64,000 nt of DNA from assembly GCA_030512335.1 (NCBI GenBank), contig JAULSU010000005.1:2418001-2482000 (forward strand). Direction: 5' to 3'. Positions 42,204-54,812 of the stretch are shown in pieces; the stretch's first letter is position 1, and the number at the start of each line of letters is the position of its first letter. The translations under genes were made by a program, and so were the position numbers. The notes below the pieces were generated by a model, which saw only the letters and a list, made by a program, of their open reading frames with translations, was not told the DNA's origin and did no database searches. Origin of the DNA: Immersiella caudata. Taxonomy: Eukaryota; Ascomycota; Sordariomycetes; Sordariales; Lasiosphaeriaceae.

Positions 42204-42436
42204 AGTTGCGGCAATTGACAGAGCATCCCGCAGCACGCAACCTCGGCATCAAAGCACTCCCTCGACGCCAGAAAAAGTTTGACAAACCCGAGGGGTATTA
42301 ATACGCCAGACACCATGCTCAACTTTTTTTTCCCCACAAAAACTCGACACAGACATCACCGCCGTCCATCTCCAAGAGCTATCCCACCAACGCTCAACAC
42401 CAACCAAACCCAGCAACCACCACGTTGGTACACAAA

Positions 42437-42850
42437 ATGCAACCATCCCTTACCATCCTCCGTCGAGTTGCCCCCCTCCCCAAAACCCTTCGCCTCCTCG
42501 GGGTCTCCCAGACCCGAACCTTCTGCTCCGACGAGCGCGCCAACCGCAGGCTCTTCCAAGCAACCACCCCCCGCATCCCTCCCGTGGATCGAAGGATCCC
42601 TTTCGAGACTCCGGTTCCCCAAGGAGATAGCGAGATCGACCGTCTCTACCGCGCCATGCGCGAGGACATGTACGCGCGTATTCGAAGGGACGTCAACAAC
42701 GATATCCGAACCAGGGTCGAGGACGCGTGCGCATGCCGCTGCGAGAAGATGGATGCCGCATTGGATCAGATCGAGCATCGAGTGCACGAGTTGGAGAGAA
42801 AGGTCAATCGGAACGATATGGTTGAGAGTAACAAGGAGGGCACACGGTAG
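42437..42850 (+). CDS. Small protein, possible mitochondrial import signal
   Basis: 137 residues without introns. The first 30 residues (MQPSLTILRRVAPLPK...) are rich in Arg, Leu and Ser and lack acidic residues, as in a mitochondrial presequence. A Pro-rich part follows, then a charged helix from about residue 75 (EIDRLYRAMREDMYARIRRD) with coiled-coil heptads to the end. I recognise no family. The composition is protein-like throughout, and the start ATG follows a likely leader region. It might be a small mitochondrial assembly or scaffold factor, but that is only inferred from the presequence-like start. Confidence 0.55.
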   Translation: MQPSLTILRRVAPLPKTLRLLGVSQTRTFCSDERANRRLFQATTPRIPPVDRRIPFETPVPQGDSEIDRLYRAMREDMYARIRRDVNNDIRTRVEDACACRCEKMDAALDQIEHRVHELERKVNRNDMVESNKEGTR

Positions 42851-43364
42851 ATTTAGAGGAAGAGTTGTTAGCAATAGGAGGACATCCATAACGAGTTTAG
42901 GACGGATGGGAAACCATGTCAATCCCCGTTTGTATTAACTAACACTAAAGCCAACAACACCGGCCACGCTATAACCACACTGTTACCACTGCTATTCCGT
43001 TTTGACAAGCCGCTTCCTCGTCCACATGTAAAAGGATTCCCGTGCAACCCGTATCGTTCATCACAATATCGAGAGTGTCCCAACTCGATAGTGCCTGTTC
43101 TATGTACAAACTCCTTGTCGTGACCGATCCACATAGATAAAGTAGAGAAGGAAAAAATAAAATAAAACGTATCCTCGACGGAGGAAGATGGCTGAGACAC
43201 AACATCATCAGATCCAAAAAGAAAAAAAAAACAAAACCAGGGGTATACCGATACATACAACAACCGCGTGCTAAAGCGATGACGTGACGTCTAGTCGGTA
43301 AACAGAGCGCCACGGAGACTTTGAAGCCAGATGGTACTAGATTCGAATGCAAGGGGGAGCCACA
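42851..43364. other. Convergent intergenic space
   Basis: Between convergent genes. An A-rich tract lies near 43218-43235. No gene is seen. Confidence 0.5.
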
Positions 43365-45842
43365 TTACTCATAGCCAGCTCCGCGTTGCCAAGGGCTATC
43401 AAATTGTCAGCGTTATCCAGCCGAATGCACTCTACCCTGGGAGCTTTGACTTACCCTGCGCCATTCCCAGCCCCGTGTGCGGGCCCGTTAGGGTTTCTGT
43501 ACCCCACGGCAGCGTTGACGTTGTGCAAGGAAGGGTGAGACTGATGGCCGTGTGCGTTGGAGCCGGCCAATGGACTTGGTTCCCTGAAGTGGCTGCTGGC
43601 CCTATTCTTGAGCATTCCTGAGTCGTTTCCGTGCGCGTGTTGGTACATCGGATAAGACGGATCTGCATTGGAGTGACGCATCGAGTTTCTTGCCGAGTGT
43701 AGCGATGAAGGGCGCGGCATGTTTGAGGCGCTCGACACCGGCGAAACGTCGTCGTCAAGATCGAGGTTGGGCTTGAACCCTCTGCCGCTGTTGCGAGCCG
43801 TCGCAGCGAGCGCTTCTAGCTGGTTAGAGGTCTGCAAATTGCTCTGCGACTTCATGAAAGATGCGCGGTCGTCGTTCATGAACTGGTATCGCGTGTCCGG
43901 GTTGTTGTGGAAGAGGACGATGCCGGTGGTGACGATGAGCATAAGGAGAAGAATGAGTGAGAAGGCCGCATTTGCAATCCACAGCACAACACCGACCACG
44001 CCAATGACCAGCGGAGGCACACTGAGGACGTCAGTGAAGATGAAGAGGAAGATGGCGTTGACGAAATTGATCGAGCAAATGGCGATATTGAACGAGTTGG
44101 TGCTCTTGTCCATCCATGGCCTCATGACACTGGCAGTGATAAGGGCCGCGGCCTCGAGGATGATGAAAGCCACCGCTTGGACGGTCCCTGAAGCCTGAGC
44201 AAGACCGATGAACATGCCCTTGAGGAGGATGTAAAACAAAATGGGGACGAGAAAGTAATACGCCGAGGCGCGGTACTGGACGTATAGGAAGCCCCACTTG
44301 TTGAGAGTCTGAGGGTTGGAGAACAGGATATAGGCCGGGTTGCGGTGCATGGAAATCGAGCGTCGGGCAATGCTGATGATCTTGAACGAGGCCCAGCCGA
44401 GGCAGGCTGTCATACCAAAGAAGAAAAATACCGCCAGGACCACGGCGGCAGGGCTGTCAATCTGTGTGAACTCCCACATGCAAAGGATTGTCATTTGTGG
44501 AAAGCCGATGACCAGGAGACGGAACATGAGACCTGTTCAACGTGGATTAGCATCCAGAATCAGCACGGTGCAAGGTGAGCAACGTACCCTTGATAATAGT
44601 CAGCCATCCTCTGCGGAAGTCTTCAAACGCCTCCCCCTTGATGAACCCGCGTCTCGCGGCCAGTTCGCAGAAGCCCTTTAGCGCCAAGGTGGCGAGGAGG
44701 GTAAACACCACAAAGATGTAAAAGAAGGTTAGTCCAGTCAGGAAGAGATTAGTAGTCTCAATTCCTGCGAGGAATGCAACTCTCTGGATGCCGTAGACAA
44801 TGTAGCTGCCAGAGTAAGTCTTGACATTAGCTCGCTTAACGATGCTAGATGCCATGTTTACGGCGGGCGCAGGGAGAGCGGCGATCGAGCGATGGATGAG
44901 TTCGCGTGTCGGATAGATGAGATCCAAGGCACGTTTCTCTACTTGGACGGACACCGTGGCGAGCGAGTCGAAGATGTTAGATGCCGTCCCGCCAGTTGAT
45001 CGCTGGTACCATGTGAGAATGTCCTGGATGAAGTCCACTTTGATGATGCCCATGCTCCATTGGAAGTCTTGTGTCCAAGCCCGCACGACAGGAGGAAGAG
45101 GCACACCGCACAGGCCGATCATGGCTTGCGCTTGGAAATAGCCAAAGAGAGACAACGCCATAGATGCGACGTGGGACGCCGCGTTGGTGTAACCAAGGCC
45201 CGAAACGATGGCAGAGGCGATCAGGGCAAGACCAGAAATTGCTGCCGTTGCCCACTTCACGCCTATCAAGTCAACTGTGGTTTTGTCAGCAACTCGGCGC
45301 TGTGCTACAAATCTTCAATATTCTCCCAATTTACCTGTCATTCCGTTCGAGATATTCGCCCGCACGCACGCGACAGTTTGTCCAGCCCTGACGCCACTCG
45401 TCATGTTGAAGAGAACGTTGACCGTCGCATCCAGATCTGGGAATGTGTAGGCGATGCCGGGGATCTGGCGGACAGCCGAGGCGGGAATAGGTAGGTTGAA
45501 GGGAGGCTGGTTGTGAAGGCCAGGAGACATGGGGCACAAGCCAGGCAAGTTGATCTCGCAGGGGTCGATTGTCGTGCGAATAAACTGGTACCCATATGCG
45601 CGAATCGAGATATCGAACACCACCATGCCCGAGACAGTCGAGGTAGCCGCCATGTTGATGGCAACTGTATTATTGTTCGGGGTGAAGACTACCTCGAAGA
45701 GGCTGGCGTAGAACTCGGAGTTTTCCTGGCACGCCTCCAGGGAACTTGATCGCAGCACATTTTCAGCGCTCGCAAAGGGTAGGGCGAGAATGGCGAGGCA
45801 GGAGACGAGGAGGGAGAACGGTCGTCGCATTTTGAAAGCCAT
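43365..45842 (-). CDS. FLC/TRP-like membrane channel protein
   Basis: Four exons on the minus strand (45842-45335, 45262-44588, 44532-43455, 43395-43365) join in frame to give 594 residues. A signal peptide is followed by an ML-like lipid-binding domain with paired Cys (ACQEN, PCEINLPGLC, VACVRANISNG). A transmembrane region of about nine helices with the usual MALSLFGYFQAQAMIGL and FQWSMGIIKVDF segments comes next, and then a Ser/Asn/His-rich cytoplasmic tail. The last 31-nt exon adds GPWQRGAGYE, the conserved end of fungal FLC proteins. FLC proteins (flavin carrier family, related to Pkd2/TRPP) act in ER or plasma-membrane calcium and FAD transport and in wall integrity. The start at 45842 was chosen for the signal peptide; 45830 is nearly as good. 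Confidence 0.9.
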
Positions 45843-47704
45843 CGTGAGGTTCCGGGCGGCTGGTGGCCGTCGGCAGCGCAATCGTGCGCTCGGCGAGCCC
45901 AATTCAGTTGTTCAATTATATCGCAACGGTGCCCCCTCTCCACATCGCAGTCCAGTATTCCCCACAAAAGCGCTCCCCAGTCTAGTTGGTGGATCGTCGG
46001 CGATGGTCTGTTTGTTCGGTATGATCTGGGCGACGACGTCGGACGGTCCGAGAGACGGCGGCGGGCGATCGCCGTTGGCAGGAAACGTTGACGCCGGCAG
46101 AACAAAAGCGAGCGGGACTGGCTGATTGCCTAGAAAAACGCAAAATCCATCTAGAGACAAAGCGTGTATGCTTTAAGCTGAACCACGCGCTGAAGACGGC
46201 GGTAGGGAGCCGCAACGAGGGACGTCGAGCGATTGAAGGTGGATGTGGGAGGACATCCCTTGGTCGTGGGATCAAAGGGAGTGCGCAATCACCTCACTGC
46301 GGCGGGTCCAGGCGTGCAGCCAGAAGCGCGGGCAAACGGGCAGCTCGTGTTCGCGGGAGGGCGGCTGGAATGGCCGGACAGGGGACGGGCAGGTTTCGTC
46401 GCGGGGGTGTACCGGCCGCATTCGACCACCGCAGTGAGCTGGCCTGACTTGGCTGACAGCACAACGTGAGCGCTCCCCTCAATGTGGCTGTGCCCTGTCG
46501 GGAAAAGCGCACTGGCCAAGCGCGAACCGAGAGCCAAGCCAGCAGAGCGGACAACTGCGACCGAGTGTGACGTTGACGGGGCCCACCCAATGGTGATGGG
46601 GGGTCATTTGGTTGGCCAGTCGGAGCAGCACAGGCTTGGCTCAAGGGAATCTTGATTGTTGACGGCGGATGCGAACGGCCCAAAACATCCAATACCCAGG
46701 AAGTCAGCAGACAGAGCTCAGATTGCGTCGCGAAGAGTTTGCTTCCAAAGACATTAGATACGTCCTGTGCCTCCGCTTTGACGTTGCGCCAGAGTTCCTT
46801 TGCTGGTCCACTGCGCTTCTGCACGCTAAACATCGTCGTGGGACATCCCGCAGCCTCAGGTTTGCGATTGAGTCGCTGTCTAACCAGAAGCCGCAGGTGG
46901 GAGGAGGTCAGACCAAATACGGGCTGCGGATGGAATCATCCCCTCTCAGAACTCTCTCGCGTCATGCAAGACGCCAGCATGATTGAAAGCTGATGGGACG
47001 GTAGAGCTTATTGTCGACAACCCCGTCCATGGCAGAAAACGATATCTCTACCTTGCGTTCCAAGCCGTCTTTCTTTGAGCGCCGAAGCACTGACTCCGGC
47101 CTCTATCTGAAATGAGTGAATGCGGGCATGCGAAGCTTTTGACATCGTTGCCAAGTTCCCGCCAAGACCAAACCCCGCAATGGGTGCCCTATCAGGGTTA
47201 GGGTCCTTCACTCCAGATCAGCGTCTTATCTTATCGTGGTGGTGTGGTCCAGAACGGTGCAAGACCTCGCGTTTGCAGCCATCTCCCACCATCTGCGACG
47301 CCCTCACGGCCACGACAAGCAACTGCCCTCAGCATCTCAGCGCCCTGCCCACTGTCTCACGGTGAGGAGTTACCACGGCGAAACCACCCAAAACCGCCCA
47401 AAACCCGCAAACGAATCCGGTGCTGGACCCGACAAAGCCGACAAAGCTCCAGAGAATGCGCGCTTCCTGACTATTGCGCCAGCGACCCCTCTCCAGGCTC
47501 GGCCGCCTCGCCGACAAAGCCGTCGCCCGCAACCCTGGCACTTTCGACAAAGCCCGCGCTCGGGCCGTACATCGCAGGCTTCGGTCCTCAAATAGGAATA
47601 GAGAGACTTCCAGGCCCGCCTCTGGCTGGTGGCAGATTCTCAGGGAAAGCACAACAGGCTTGATCACTCGTCTGGCGGCCCGGCTCCCCGACACTTTCGT
47701 CAGT
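45843..47704. other. Divergent promoter region, 1.86 kb
   Basis: Lies between the FLC-like gene (minus) and the RNase H1 gene (plus). No coding sequence, transposon end or repeat is recognised, so both promoters must lie here. Confidence 0.55.
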
Positions 47705-48842
47705 ATGCCTGCCACAAATAAGAAGGGCTCTATGCCTGGGTCCTCACTCTCAGCTTCTACAAAAGATACCGCAACGAGCAAGCCTACGTCGAAGAAGCGA
47801 AAACTGGACGAAACCAGGAAGAGATACTACGCCGTTCGTGTGGGCCGGAAGCCGGGCGTGTACGACACCTACAACAAATGCTTCGCTCAAGTCGACAAGT
47901 TTCCGGGCGCCAAACGTATGTCTGCTCTGTTTCTATGCGAAGGGCTGGTCGAATCTGTGCTAACACCAAAACAGACAAAAGCTTCTTTTCTCTGGAGGAT
48001 GCCGAAGCTTTCGTTGCTGGTAAAGACCCCATACCTGCAGACAACGACAAGAAGCCGCCTGCGTTTTATGCGGTAGGGATTGGGCACAAGCCTGGCGTAT
48101 ATATGACCTGGCCTGACGCCCAAGCGGCGTTTGCTGGGAAGAAGAACCCCAAATACAAAAGGTTCGGCACCTACGCCGACGCCGAAGCCTATGTTCGACA
48201 ATACAACAACCAACTGACTACCGCTGGAGCCGTTGCCGCAGAAGCAGCGTCGGAGGACGAGGATGAGCGTGCGCCCAAGAAAGCGAAGACCAGCGCCCCC
48301 GTCGCTACCTCCACGGGCGGAAGCGCCTCTGTCGTTGCCTACACGGATGGAAGCGCCCTCGGCAACGGCAGGGCTGGTGCTAGGTCAGGCGTTGGCGTGT
48401 TTTTTGGACCAGGTGACCCAAGGTCAGTTTCTTCCAGAGTGCGGGAGCCCTCGGGAACGCTTTCGCTTACCAGTTTACTTCCAGGAACATCTCAGAGCCC
48501 TTGCAAGGCGAGACCCAGACCAATCAGCGAGCCGAACTGACGGCTATCCTCCGCTGCCTTGAAGCAATTCCGCCGCACCAGGGAGCTGAGATTCGCACCG
48601 ACAGCAGGTACTCGATCGATTGTGTGACGAATTGGTACATCGGGTGGGAGAGGAATGGGTATAAGACGAATGGTAAAGATGTGAAGAATCAGGACCTCGT
48701 CAAGGCGATTCGCCAAAAACTCGAGGAACGGGAGAAGCTGGGCGTTCGAACTCAGTTTACCTGGGTCAAGGGACACAGCGGCGACCCTGGAAACGAAGCG
48801 GCAGACCTATTGGCTGTTCAAGGTTCGAGACAACCTCGCTAA
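47705..48842 (+). CDS. RNH1: Ribonuclease H1
   Basis: Exons 47705-47915, 47975-48422 and 48485-48842 give 338 residues. Two RNA-DNA hybrid-binding domains lie in tandem: YYAVRVGRKPGVYDTY (from residue 41) and FYAVGIGHKPGVYMTW (from 101). An acidic/Lys-rich linker leads to the nuclease domain with its catalytic residues: Asp195 (YTDGSA), Glu237 (QRAELTA), Asp259 (RTDSRY) and Asp327 (NEAADLLA). The flexible-loop His is in VKGHSGDPGNEAAD. RNase H1 cuts the RNA strand of RNA-DNA hybrids, removing R-loops and primer RNA. The frame stays open upstream of 47705 for about 77 codons of basic sequence without an ATG. A mitochondrial form could only arise from a non-ATG start or another exon. Confidence 0.96.
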
Positions 48843-49393
48843 TAGCCACTTCAGATCTTGCGACTTCGAGTTGTTTCTGGAGTTGTCGGGGCAGGATTGC
48901 AGGCGCAAGGCGAATTTTGATAAGGGTAAATATCGTGACATATCTGTTGTCCATATCCCTCGGGTTTCTCGTTTTGGGGCTCTGTTCGTACCAAGCCAGA
49001 CCTGGGATTTAGTTTTCGGGATGGGGGGTCGGGGCACCGGTTCAGGAAAGGCGTACAGGACTGGGAGGATAACGGCAGTCTATCGAGTTGCGTGCTAGAC
49101 CCCTGATCCATGCGAAGAATCGTCGTGTGGTTTCGAAACTCAAATTTAGGTCTCAAGACGCTCTGATCCTGGTCTTGTCCTCAGACATCGCCAAAGCTCG
49201 CCGGGTGTTGGTTCCGCAGATGTGAGCTCTTCGTCAAGAATACGTCAGCCCTTCATGCCCCCGCACGATGGCAAGCCGTATTTCAGGCCGAGCAATTCTG
49301 CCTCTCTTCCTTTCTTGTTGAACTCTTCTACGCTTTTGCCCACTGTTACCGCATGCGTTGCGCTGAAATCCAAGCATTCTCACCAACATCAAC
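48843..49393. other. Intergenic spacer
   Basis: Between two plus-strand genes. No gene or repeat is seen; it holds the promoter of the mitochondrial single-span protein gene. Confidence 0.5.
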
Positions 49394-49941
49394 ATGATCC
49401 TCCCCCGTACCACCAATGCCCTCCGCGCCGCGTCTCTGCGCGGTGCAACAACCCGCCTACCGATGCACAGACACTCGGTACGATGTCTGTCGACAACCAT
49501 CCCCCGCCGTGTCGCCATGGCGGACGGCGGACGAGCCGTCGACGACATCGACCTCGCCTTTGACTACCCGTCGGAAATGCAGGAGACGTACACCACTCCG
49601 GCGGGCATGCATCAGGCGAGAGTCGACAAAGAGATGGGCTATCCTGATCAGAGGGTGCTGTGAGCTATCCTCCCTTCATTGACCCATTTCCTCAAGAAAA
49701 TACAGTATCTGACATCTCAAGGTACGCCCTCGTTGGCGGAATCGGTATCGTCAGCCTCTACGGCGCCGTCATGAGCATGTGGTACCCGCCCGAGCACATC
49801 ACCAAGATGCAGGCCACCGCGGGGCCCACGCGCATCGAGCCCAAGGAATATATGGCGGCGAACAGGGATAAGACGGTTCACCTACCCAATCAGAAGCCGA
49901 CCGATAGCAAAATGGAGCGTTTTTTTGGAAGGGGAGGTTGA
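49394..49941 (+). CDS. Mitochondrial single-span membrane protein
   Basis: Two exons (49394-49659, 49722-49941), 161 residues. The first 35-40 residues are a classic import presequence, rich in Arg, Ala, Ser and Thr with no acidic residues (MILPRTTNALRAASLRGATT). A short acidic domain (DDIDLAFDYPSEMQ) is followed by one hydrophobic helix (ALVGGIGIVSLYGAVMSMW) and a Lys/Pro-rich tail. This layout is common among small accessory subunits of respiratory complex I and of other inner-membrane complexes. I cannot name the subunit from memory, so the assignment stops at location and topology. The 62-nt intron has a CTGAC branch site. Confidence 0.78.
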
Positions 49942-50913
49942 CTCTTCCGCCAGTGTGGACGCTGAAGACTGATGAGGGGTTAGGCTGCTTTTGAGTTGGA
50001 TGTTTGATGGATGTTGATGAGAATTTGTCGATGTATTGGTAGGAGGGAGTTGGACTAGGCGCAATGGATGTCAAAAGCTCTTTGGTGATTGCTGGTGCTT
50101 CCCCACCGCCTGCTTCGCGATGCCATGTCTCCTCGCTCGCTTCTGCATGAGCAATGCCTTCAAAGTTTTGAACCGGTTCGCCTTTGCTTTGGCGAAGCGG
50201 GTATGTGAGAGCGATTATGCGGAGTGCAACCCAGCCGTACCTTCTTCAAATTGTCGTCTCCGCTTTCGGGGTTCATCGCACCAGCACCCATCCTGCTACG
50301 TCCATCGTTTATCCTCCTTTGTTGGAAGCATGCGACGTTTTGCATCGAATGATATATGAAGCTGATTTCGGCTCCATGACAGAACGTGCTTGACGGCGAC
50401 ATCGCGATGGCTGAATCCGGCGAATGTAACGGCGGAAGGTAACGCACGCGAGAGCTTCGAGTTCCACCCAGGTAAGCAAATCGACCTAACCTGGTTGTCA
50501 GGTCTTGGCATGAGGCTCCGCGATCTTTTCGGACGTTTTGGGATCGAAGGTAGCATTTTCGACGACAAGGTAATCTTCTTACCTGCTCAATTATCTTGGA
50601 GACTTTTATGTTGCCATTGATGTTGTCAACGTCACAGTTTACGTCTGTTGTGTGGTAGTTCAGGGTCCCCGGAGAGACGATGGTACGACGAGAACATCAC
50701 ACTGCCTGTGGTTCTCACGGCGTAATCTTGCTATTTTTGGGTGCGAATTCCCAAGAGCTTGGTTGGCTGCTAGAGAGTGATATCTCAGGGTCCTCAGTCC
50801 CTCTATAAAGGGGGTGGAATGGCTTGGTTGACTTTGGGTTCGCATCATCGCCGTCACCTCTCATCCTCACCAATCATCTCACACTCATCACTCAACTCAC
50901 CTCACCCATCAAC
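49942..50913. other. Intergenic, promoter of the secreted protein gene
   Basis: No gene is seen. The right end carries a TATA box (50806-50811) and a C-rich CTCACC/CATC leader just before the ATG at 50914. Confidence 0.5.
50806..50811 (+). promoter_or_regulatory. TATA box
   Basis: TATAAA in the context CTCTATAAAGGGGG, 108 nt before the ATG of the small secreted protein gene. The pyrimidine-rich leader after it is typical of a strongly expressed fungal gene. Confidence 0.6.
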
Positions 50914-51474
50914 ATGAAGCTCATCGCCTTCTCCCTCCTGGCCGTCGCCGCCTCCGCGCAGGTGGTCATCGTGCCCACAGGCCCCGTCCGCGGCCCCAAC
51001 ACCCTCGTCTTCAAGGAGATCGGTGGTGTCCCTAACAATGAGTGTCTGACCTTCACCAACGACGTATGTTCCCTTTTTCACCTCTCATCTCTTCTCAACT
51101 AACAACCCCAGGGCACCATCGTCAACGCCGCCTGCACCAACACCCACGCCGACCGCCAAATCACCCCTAGCAAAATCCTCGGCACCGACGTGCTCATCAT
51201 CCAGCGCTCTTGGTTGCAGCCCTTCCGCCCCGATCTCGTCGGCAAGACAGCGTGCGTTGCCTTCAACGGGACCACCTTCCGCGCCGAGGACTGTGCCAAT
51301 AGGAATGTGCTCACCACATACTTCGATGTCGGTGCAGGACGCATCGTGGCGAACGGCGATGGATGGCCGGCTTGCTTGTCCGGGCATGATAACAGGGCGA
51401 TTGTAACTGTTGACCCGACGGGGAGGAAGTGTGCGCAGTTTACGATCACGGCGGTGACTCCTACAAGGCCGTAG
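50914..51474 (+). CDS. Small secreted protein
   Basis: Exons 50914-51063 and 51112-51474 give 170 residues. A clear signal peptide (MKLIAFSLLAVAASA) is cut near residue 16. The mature protein has five cysteines (in NECL, AACT, TACVAF, EDCA and PACL) plus a sixth near the end (KCAQF), so up to three disulfides are possible. Beta-rich composition and short length fit a secreted structural or effector-like protein. I recognise no family. The strong TATA box and CT-rich leader suggest high expression. The intron (51064-51111) has a CTAACAAC branch site. Confidence 0.8.
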
Positions 51475-52159
51475 GGGGTTGTGACTGGGGTGGTTTAGAT
51501 TCTGGCTGGGGTTTTGGTGTTTACATACCTGAGGTTTAATTGAAGGTAATTTTTGCGATGTCTTTTGTTCCTTTTGATTTTGTCTGGTCCATTGCAGCTG
51601 GTAAAAGAGTTTAAGAGTTTTGTCGGGGTTCGTTGCGTACCCTGCAGCGGGTCACCGGAACCCAACAAGTGAGCCTCAACGATAAACCGGATCTCCCGGG
51701 GGCTCCAAACTGTGCGAGTACATCTTCATTCAACCGATCAACCTTCTCGAGGTAACGGAAGATATGCGTCCTACCATTCTCTGTGCTGCTAGTGTTCAAT
51801 GTGCTGGTAATCGAATGTGTTGCGGCCGTGCAGCTCATGTGCCAGCAAAGCAAAAAGCAAAAACCTCAAGTTCGATGATGAACAACAAACCTCAACTTGC
51901 ACTCATCGAGCCACAATGATCGAATAATCGGGGCTCGGAACTTTGTTGGCTCCAGCCTCTCGCAATTTCCGTCAAGTGGGGCCGCAGATCCGAGTTTCGT
52001 AATACGCGCGCACATGCGTTCCTTCATCCAGAATCAGATGCAACCTGGAAATAGGGGCCGACCATCGTGAACACGTCAGCGTTGGACTCTTCCAATAAGC
52101 CAAAGCACAAATAACCCCGTTGCGAGGGCATCGAGTGATCAATCATTGGCTTGGCAGTC
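51475..52159. other. Intergenic spacer
   Basis: No gene or repeat is seen between the secreted protein and acetyltransferase-like genes. Confidence 0.5.
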
Positions 52160-53642
52160 ATGGTGACCCCAATCATGCTCAGACGCGCAAGTGAGTCAAT
52201 TGACAGCCTTCTCAGACCGGAATTGACGAAGAGCAGGTCCCAATGAGCAGCGCACCATCAGTCGCGAGGACCTCGGGTTCTACCACGCCGTCATCATCGG
52301 CGCTGTCTACCAGTTCGACAATGGCCTCGACATTGAATCCCCTCACTCTTTCTTTGGCCCCCTGAAACAATGCATCGACGAGCACCCCTTTCTGGGCGTC
52401 TTGATAGCGGACAGGCACATCGACAAGTCCTTCTACTATCGGGCCTCCACCATCAACCTTGAAGAACACATCGCCATTCTCGAGCGCGCCGCCCCTGGCC
52501 AAGACCTATGGCTCGCCATTGAAGCCGTCATCCATTCCGACATTGATTGTCCGTTTTCCCACACCTTTCCCCCGTGGCGGGTCATTGTTCTCCCCCTATC
52601 CACCACCTCAGCCTTCATCGCTTTTTCTTTCTCCCACGGCATCCTCGACGGCCCCTCCGGAGTCGCCTTCCACCATACCTTCCTGAAGGCCCTCCAGACC
52701 AAGGCCTGCCCTCCGACTTCCCCAATCGTCACGCCCCCTTCCCTCCCCTTCCCTCCCCCGCTCGACACTCCCGAACGCCTCCCCATATCCTGGTCCTTCC
52801 TTCTCGGCCCCCTCCTCGCTTCCCTCCTCCCAACCTTCCTCGCCAACCTCCTCAACATCTCCGCCTCCGCCGCCACCCTCAACGCCAACACCTGGACCGG
52901 CGCCCCCTGCGCTTTCAACCCACCGGAGACAAACACCCGCCTGCTTCTGCGCACCATCCCCGCGCCCGTCCTCAACAAAGCACTTTCCGCCTGCCGAGCC
53001 AACAACGCAAAACTAACAGCCGCATTCCACCAACTCGTCGTCCGCGCGCTTAGCAAAGGTCTCCCTCCCACCGTTTCAGACGCCACCACAACGAGAGATA
53101 CACCAATGACGAATTTCTTATCCCAAACTACTATCAACATGCGTCCCGCCGTTGGCGTCTCCCCGCACGAAATGGGCGAGTTTGCAACGGGGGCATACCT
53201 TTATCACCAAAGAGTCGAGTCTTCTGTTCATGACGGACCGTTGACCGAGGCGGAGTGGGATGATATCAGGGGCTATACGAGGGCTTTTGCGGAGAGAGCG
53301 GCGAGGTTGGATGACCAGCCGATTGGGCTGTTGAGGTATGTGCCCAGTATTAGGGGCTGGTTGGCGAAGAAGGTCGGGGGCAGGAGGGATGCGAGCTGCG
53401 AGGTTAGCAATGTTGGAGTGGTTGGATTTGCTGATGAAGGGGGGGTAAGGGTTGTAGATGCCGTGTTTGCGCAGCCTGGGCATGTGGTGGGGACGCCTCT
53501 GTGTTTCAATGTGGTGAGTGTCAAGGGAGGAGAGTTGGTGTATACTGTGACCTGGCCGAAGGGAGGTTTGGGGGTGGAAGACGAGGAGGCGTTTGTAGAA
53601 GGGGTGTGTGCGTCCATTGGGAAGGATTTTGAGAGGGTTTGA
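52160..53642 (+). CDS. Alcohol acetyltransferase-like acyltransferase
   Basis: Exon 1 is a 31-nt mini-exon (52160-52190) and exon 2 is 52237-53642; together they give 478 residues. The junction yields the family-typical SPNEQRTISREDLGFYHAV start. The condensation/acyltransferase motif HxxxDG is at His144-Asp148 in FSHGILDG. A second conserved stretch appears near the C-terminus (VSNVGVVGF with an NVVSVKGGELVYTVTW strand). Enzymes of this CoA-dependent family move acyl groups, commonly acetyl from acetyl-CoA to an alcohol; the exact acceptor is unknown. Codons are extremely C-rich at third positions in the middle (52600-53050) and G-rich near the end. Confidence 0.85.
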
Positions 53643-54712
53643 TAAATAAAGGGTGAGATATGGGTATGATCCGTTGGTTCATGCAAAGTAGGCCTGCTTC
53701 CTTCCAACTGGACTGGCATAATATCCAAATGCCCTTCACACGTCGCCGCCAACCTCCTTTTCCTTTTCTCCAACCCCAGGCGGACTACTTCGATCGATGC
53801 GCCTGATCCCGAGCGATGTCCGTAAGAGCCACGCCAGCAAAACCAAACTGGTTACCGGGGCGGAAACAGCCCAGTACATCCACTGCGGTGGGACGTCTCA
53901 GAGATCCCTGGGGTAGAAAAGAGTGTCTGGACAAGCCACGTCAGCTACTTGTTCATGCGGCCCAGAGAAAGCATGCTCAAGTGCAGGGTCGAGGAAGGAG
54001 AACTGGGTACTATTGTCGCATGAATAATGGGAGAGTCCCTACCCCGCCAAGTCTTGGGGATTGAGCACGCGCTGGGGCGAGCGAGGCGGACCCTCTGAAT
54101 ACAAGAGTATCTCCAATACCTCCACGGCGCCTGGCTCGAACCACCATTCGCTCCTGTACGTTGATTGCTCATGGCGATCGAAAATATCCGGATCGATGTC
54201 CATTGGTCGTCTTTTGTTTGGGTGGACCTTTGCACCTGCTCTTTTGTTAGGTTGAGGGGCGCCAAGTCGTCAAAGAGATGAAAAAGCTCCCGTCTTGCAC
54301 GGTCGAAACGCGCTGGACCGCCATTGGATGCAAGGATCCACAGGCATTTGTGTTGACGGCTTCGGGGCCAGGCAGGGCGAATGAAGGACCGGCTTCAGGT
54401 GAAGGCGTTGCGCTCACGCGCTTTTCGTCGAGGAGAACACACTCGTTCGAAGTGGCACTCGAACCCACAGCGGGGAAACCCCCCCACAAAAAATTGATTT
54501 GATGGCTGCCACGGTGTTTCACAACGCCATTCTCTCAGCCACTCGCTTCTGCGCATTGCCAGGCAACGTCTACGCAACAAGTCACAACTAGGCTTCGTCT
54601 TTCAGTGCGAAACATTGCACAAAGAATTTCCCGCCCTTTCTTTTTATATCCCTCCTCGGGACCCGCATGGCGGCTTGCTGGGTCCAAGATTGAACACGAT
54701 TGCAAAATGCAA
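53643..54712. other. Intergenic, up to the pogo element
   Basis: About 1.07 kb without a recognised gene. It ends at the TA target duplication (54713-54714) of the pogo element. Confidence 0.5.
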
Positions 54713-54714
54713 TA

Positions 54715-54759
54715 ACGTGCGTTATAAGCGAGCGGCGCATATAAGCGAGCGGCGCACTT
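54715..54759. repeat. Left 45-bp terminal inverted repeat
   Basis: Begins ACGTGCGT and contains two directly repeated copies of the 17-mer TATAAGCGAGCGGCGCA. Identical to the reverse complement of 56531-56575. Confidence 0.96.
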
Positions 54760-54812
54760 TTCAACGCGACGCGCTACCCCTGATTATTTACCACATTCCA
54801 CCACCAAAAACC

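Noticed and set aside
54615..54812. Longer N-terminus of the second transposase (66 extra codons)
   Set aside because: The extension would start outside the element and read through the terminal repeat, so translation must begin at 54813.
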